From Robiginitomaculum sp. (GTDB lineage Bacteria > Pseudomonadota > Alphaproteobacteria > Caulobacterales > Maricaulaceae): 6,536 nucleotides of DNA. Below, in pieces: positions 5,208-6,536 of this stretch; the stretch's first letter is position 1, and each line of letters starts with the position of its first letter. Position numbers and translations under genes: made by a program. Below the pieces are notes generated by a model. That model was not told the DNA's origin, made no database searches, and saw only the letters and a program-made list of their open reading frames with translations. The stretch covers positions 11,035-17,570 of the forward strand of contig NVVO01000015.1 in NCBI GenBank assembly GCA_002733385.1, written 5' to 3'.

Positions 5208-6536
5208 CTAAGCGTCCGCCTTGATCATATCCGCCGCTTTTTCTGCGATCATTATGGTGGGGGCGTTGGTATTGCCGGAATTGAGTTTGGGCATGATCGA
5301 AGCATCTATAACCCGCAAACCTTTGAGGCCGTGGACTTTAAGGTCAGGCCCGACAACGGCCAGTTTATCGACACCCATCTTGCAGGTACCAACCGGATGA
5401 TAAACCGTATCGGCGCGGTTTCTAATTTCTTCGCGCCATTCATCATCAGTTGTAAGGCCCGCCGAATACAGCCGTTTGCCTTTAATGGCGTCGAAGGCTG
5501 GCGCTTCCATAATCCGTTCGGTTAGCCTGACGCCCTTGAGCAACAAGTCCAGATCAGCCGGGTCATCAAGATAGGCCGGATCGATCAGCGGGGCGGCAAA
5601 CGGATCATTGCTGGCCAGTTTGACAGTCCCGCGCGATTTGGGCCGCAGCACACAAACATGGCAGGTATAACCGTGGCCCATATGTTTCTTGCGCCCGTGA
5701 TCATCGACAACGGCAGGCAGGAAATGCAATTGGATATCAGGAACCTTCACACTAGGCCCGGATTTATAAAACCCGCCAACCTCCGCCAGGTTGGAGGTAA
5801 ATAGACCGGTCTTGTGCTTGCGGTATTGCCGCAGGCCCATTAACGAACGCCAGATGCCGGCTACAGAATAGCCCATGGTGTCTTTGTTTTTGGTTTTATA
5901 GCAAAACACATAATCCAGATGGTCGTGCAGGTTTTGGCCTACACCGGGCAGATGATGCACGGTCTCTATCTCGTGCCGGGCCAGTTCATTCTTGTCGCCT
6001 ACACCCGACAACATCAAAATTTGTGGCGACCCGAATGCGCCGCCGCACAACAGCACTTCCCCTTTCGCCAATATTGTTCGGGGTTTACCGCCGATTTGGC
6101 ACTGGACACCCATAGCTCTTTTATTCTTAAAAATGATTTTTGTTGTATAGGCATTTGTGAAGACATGCAGATTGGCGCGTTCCAGATGCGGGGTCAGATA
6201 GGCGCAGGCGGCGGAATGTCTTTGCCCGTCTTTTTGCGTTACCTCATAGCGTCCCGTTCCCTCAAATTGTGCCCCGTTAAAATCATCGGTTTTGGGCAAT
6301 TGTAACTGGTCGGCGGCTTTCAGGAAAACATCGCAGACCGGGTTGGGGGTCTGGAGTGTGGTTACGTTGAGCGGCCCACCCTGAGCGTGGTATTTGTCCG
6401 CACCCATTTCGCGGTGCTCGGATTTTTTAAAATAGGGCAGTACATCTTTCCAGCCCCAGCCTTTAGCCCCCATTTTCACCCAGTTGTCATAATCCGATTT
6501 ATGCCCGCGAATATAAATCATGGCATTGATCGACGA
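5208..6536 (-). CDS. GMC-family FAD-dependent oxidoreductase, N-terminus cut by window edge
   Basis: This is a flavoprotein of the glucose-methanol-choline family, which oxidises alcohols (choline, aliphatic or aromatic alcohols) with FAD. The frame is open to base 6536 (SSINAMIYIRG at the edge), so roughly 90-100 residues, including the GxGxxG FAD-binding fold, are missing. The edge motif is the end of GMC signature 1. Signature 2 is GAFGSPQILMLSGVG. The catalytic histidine lies in YHPVGTCKMG (codon 5397-5399). Its partner is the second Asn of GNTNAP (codon 5265-5267), 44 residues later, the same spacing as the His-Asn pair of choline oxidase. The C-terminus lacks the extension of E. coli BetA. 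Resemblance to BetA and AlkJ-like dehydrogenases is clear, but no betB or betI lies in view, so the substrate is left open. The internal ATG at 6521 is not the start. The gene converges on parE without an evident terminator. Confidence 0.93.
   Translation of the reverse strand, partial: SSINAMIYIRGHKSDYDNWVKMGAKGWGWKDVLPYFKKSEHREMGADKYHAQGGPLNVTTLQTPNPVCDVFLKAADQLQLPKTDDFNGAQFEGTGRYEVTQKDGQRHSAACAYLTPHLERANLHVFTNAYTTKIIFKNKRAMGVQCQIGGKPRTILAKGEVLLCGGAFGSPQILMLSGVGDKNELARHEIETVHHLPGVGQNLHDHLDYVFCYKTKNKDTMGYSVAGIWRSLMGLRQYRKHKTGLFTSNLAEVGGFYKSGPSVKVPDIQLHFLPAVVDDHGRKKHMGHGYTCHVCVLRPKSRGTVKLASNDPFAAPLIDPAYLDDPADLDLLLKGVRLTERIMEAPAFDAIKGKRLYSAGLTTDDEWREEIRNRADTVYHPVGTCKMGVDKLAVVGPDLKVHGLKGLRVIDASIMPKLNSGNTNAPTIMIAEKAADMIKADA

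Noticed and set aside
5919..6305. A 128-codon plus-strand ORF inside the GMC gene.
   Set aside because: It is antisense to a well-supported coding region with intact GMC motifs and has no family resemblance.

Overview
The window reads like a piece of a bacterial chromosome, most likely from a proteobacterium and probably an alphaproteobacterium of moderate GC. That placement is an inference from the protein sequences (a Proteobacteria-type three-cysteine MsrA, a Upp very close to the E. coli enzyme, a BetA-like GMC oxidoreductase). No marker gene fixes the taxon. Housekeeping-type genes flank a central accessory stretch.

Left block (1-2199): the 3' part of msrA (methionine sulfoxide repair) converges on a terC-family membrane protein gene with only 4 bp between the stops. 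terC is divergent from upp (uracil salvage) across a 161-bp intergenic region that must hold both promoters.

Middle block (2200-5177): this part is more AT-rich and accessory in character. It starts with a 315-bp stretch (2200-2514) that has no convincing gene. That stretch holds several inverted repeats, a short match to a group II intron domain V arm, and a small ORF with a strong Shine-Dalgarno. Next, on the minus strand, is a lipoprotein of the serine beta-lactamase/S12 family with its own TATAAT box. Beyond its promoter lie a possible 37-codon minus-strand ORF, a frameshifted and truncated relic of a parD antitoxin gene, and then an intact parDE toxin-antitoxin operon. The parDE promoter overlaps a 27-bp near-perfect palindrome, very probably the autoregulatory operator.

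Right block (5208-6536): a GMC-family FAD-dependent oxidoreductase on the minus strand, convergent with parE and cut by the window end, so its FAD-binding N-terminus is missing.

The flanking genes do not form one pathway. The coherent unit is the parD relic plus parDE, which suggests turnover of toxin-antitoxin modules at an insertion-tolerant site between upp and the GMC gene. I see no clearly new multi-gene system. The best leads are the operator palindrome, the parD relic, and the unexplained 2200-2514 stretch.
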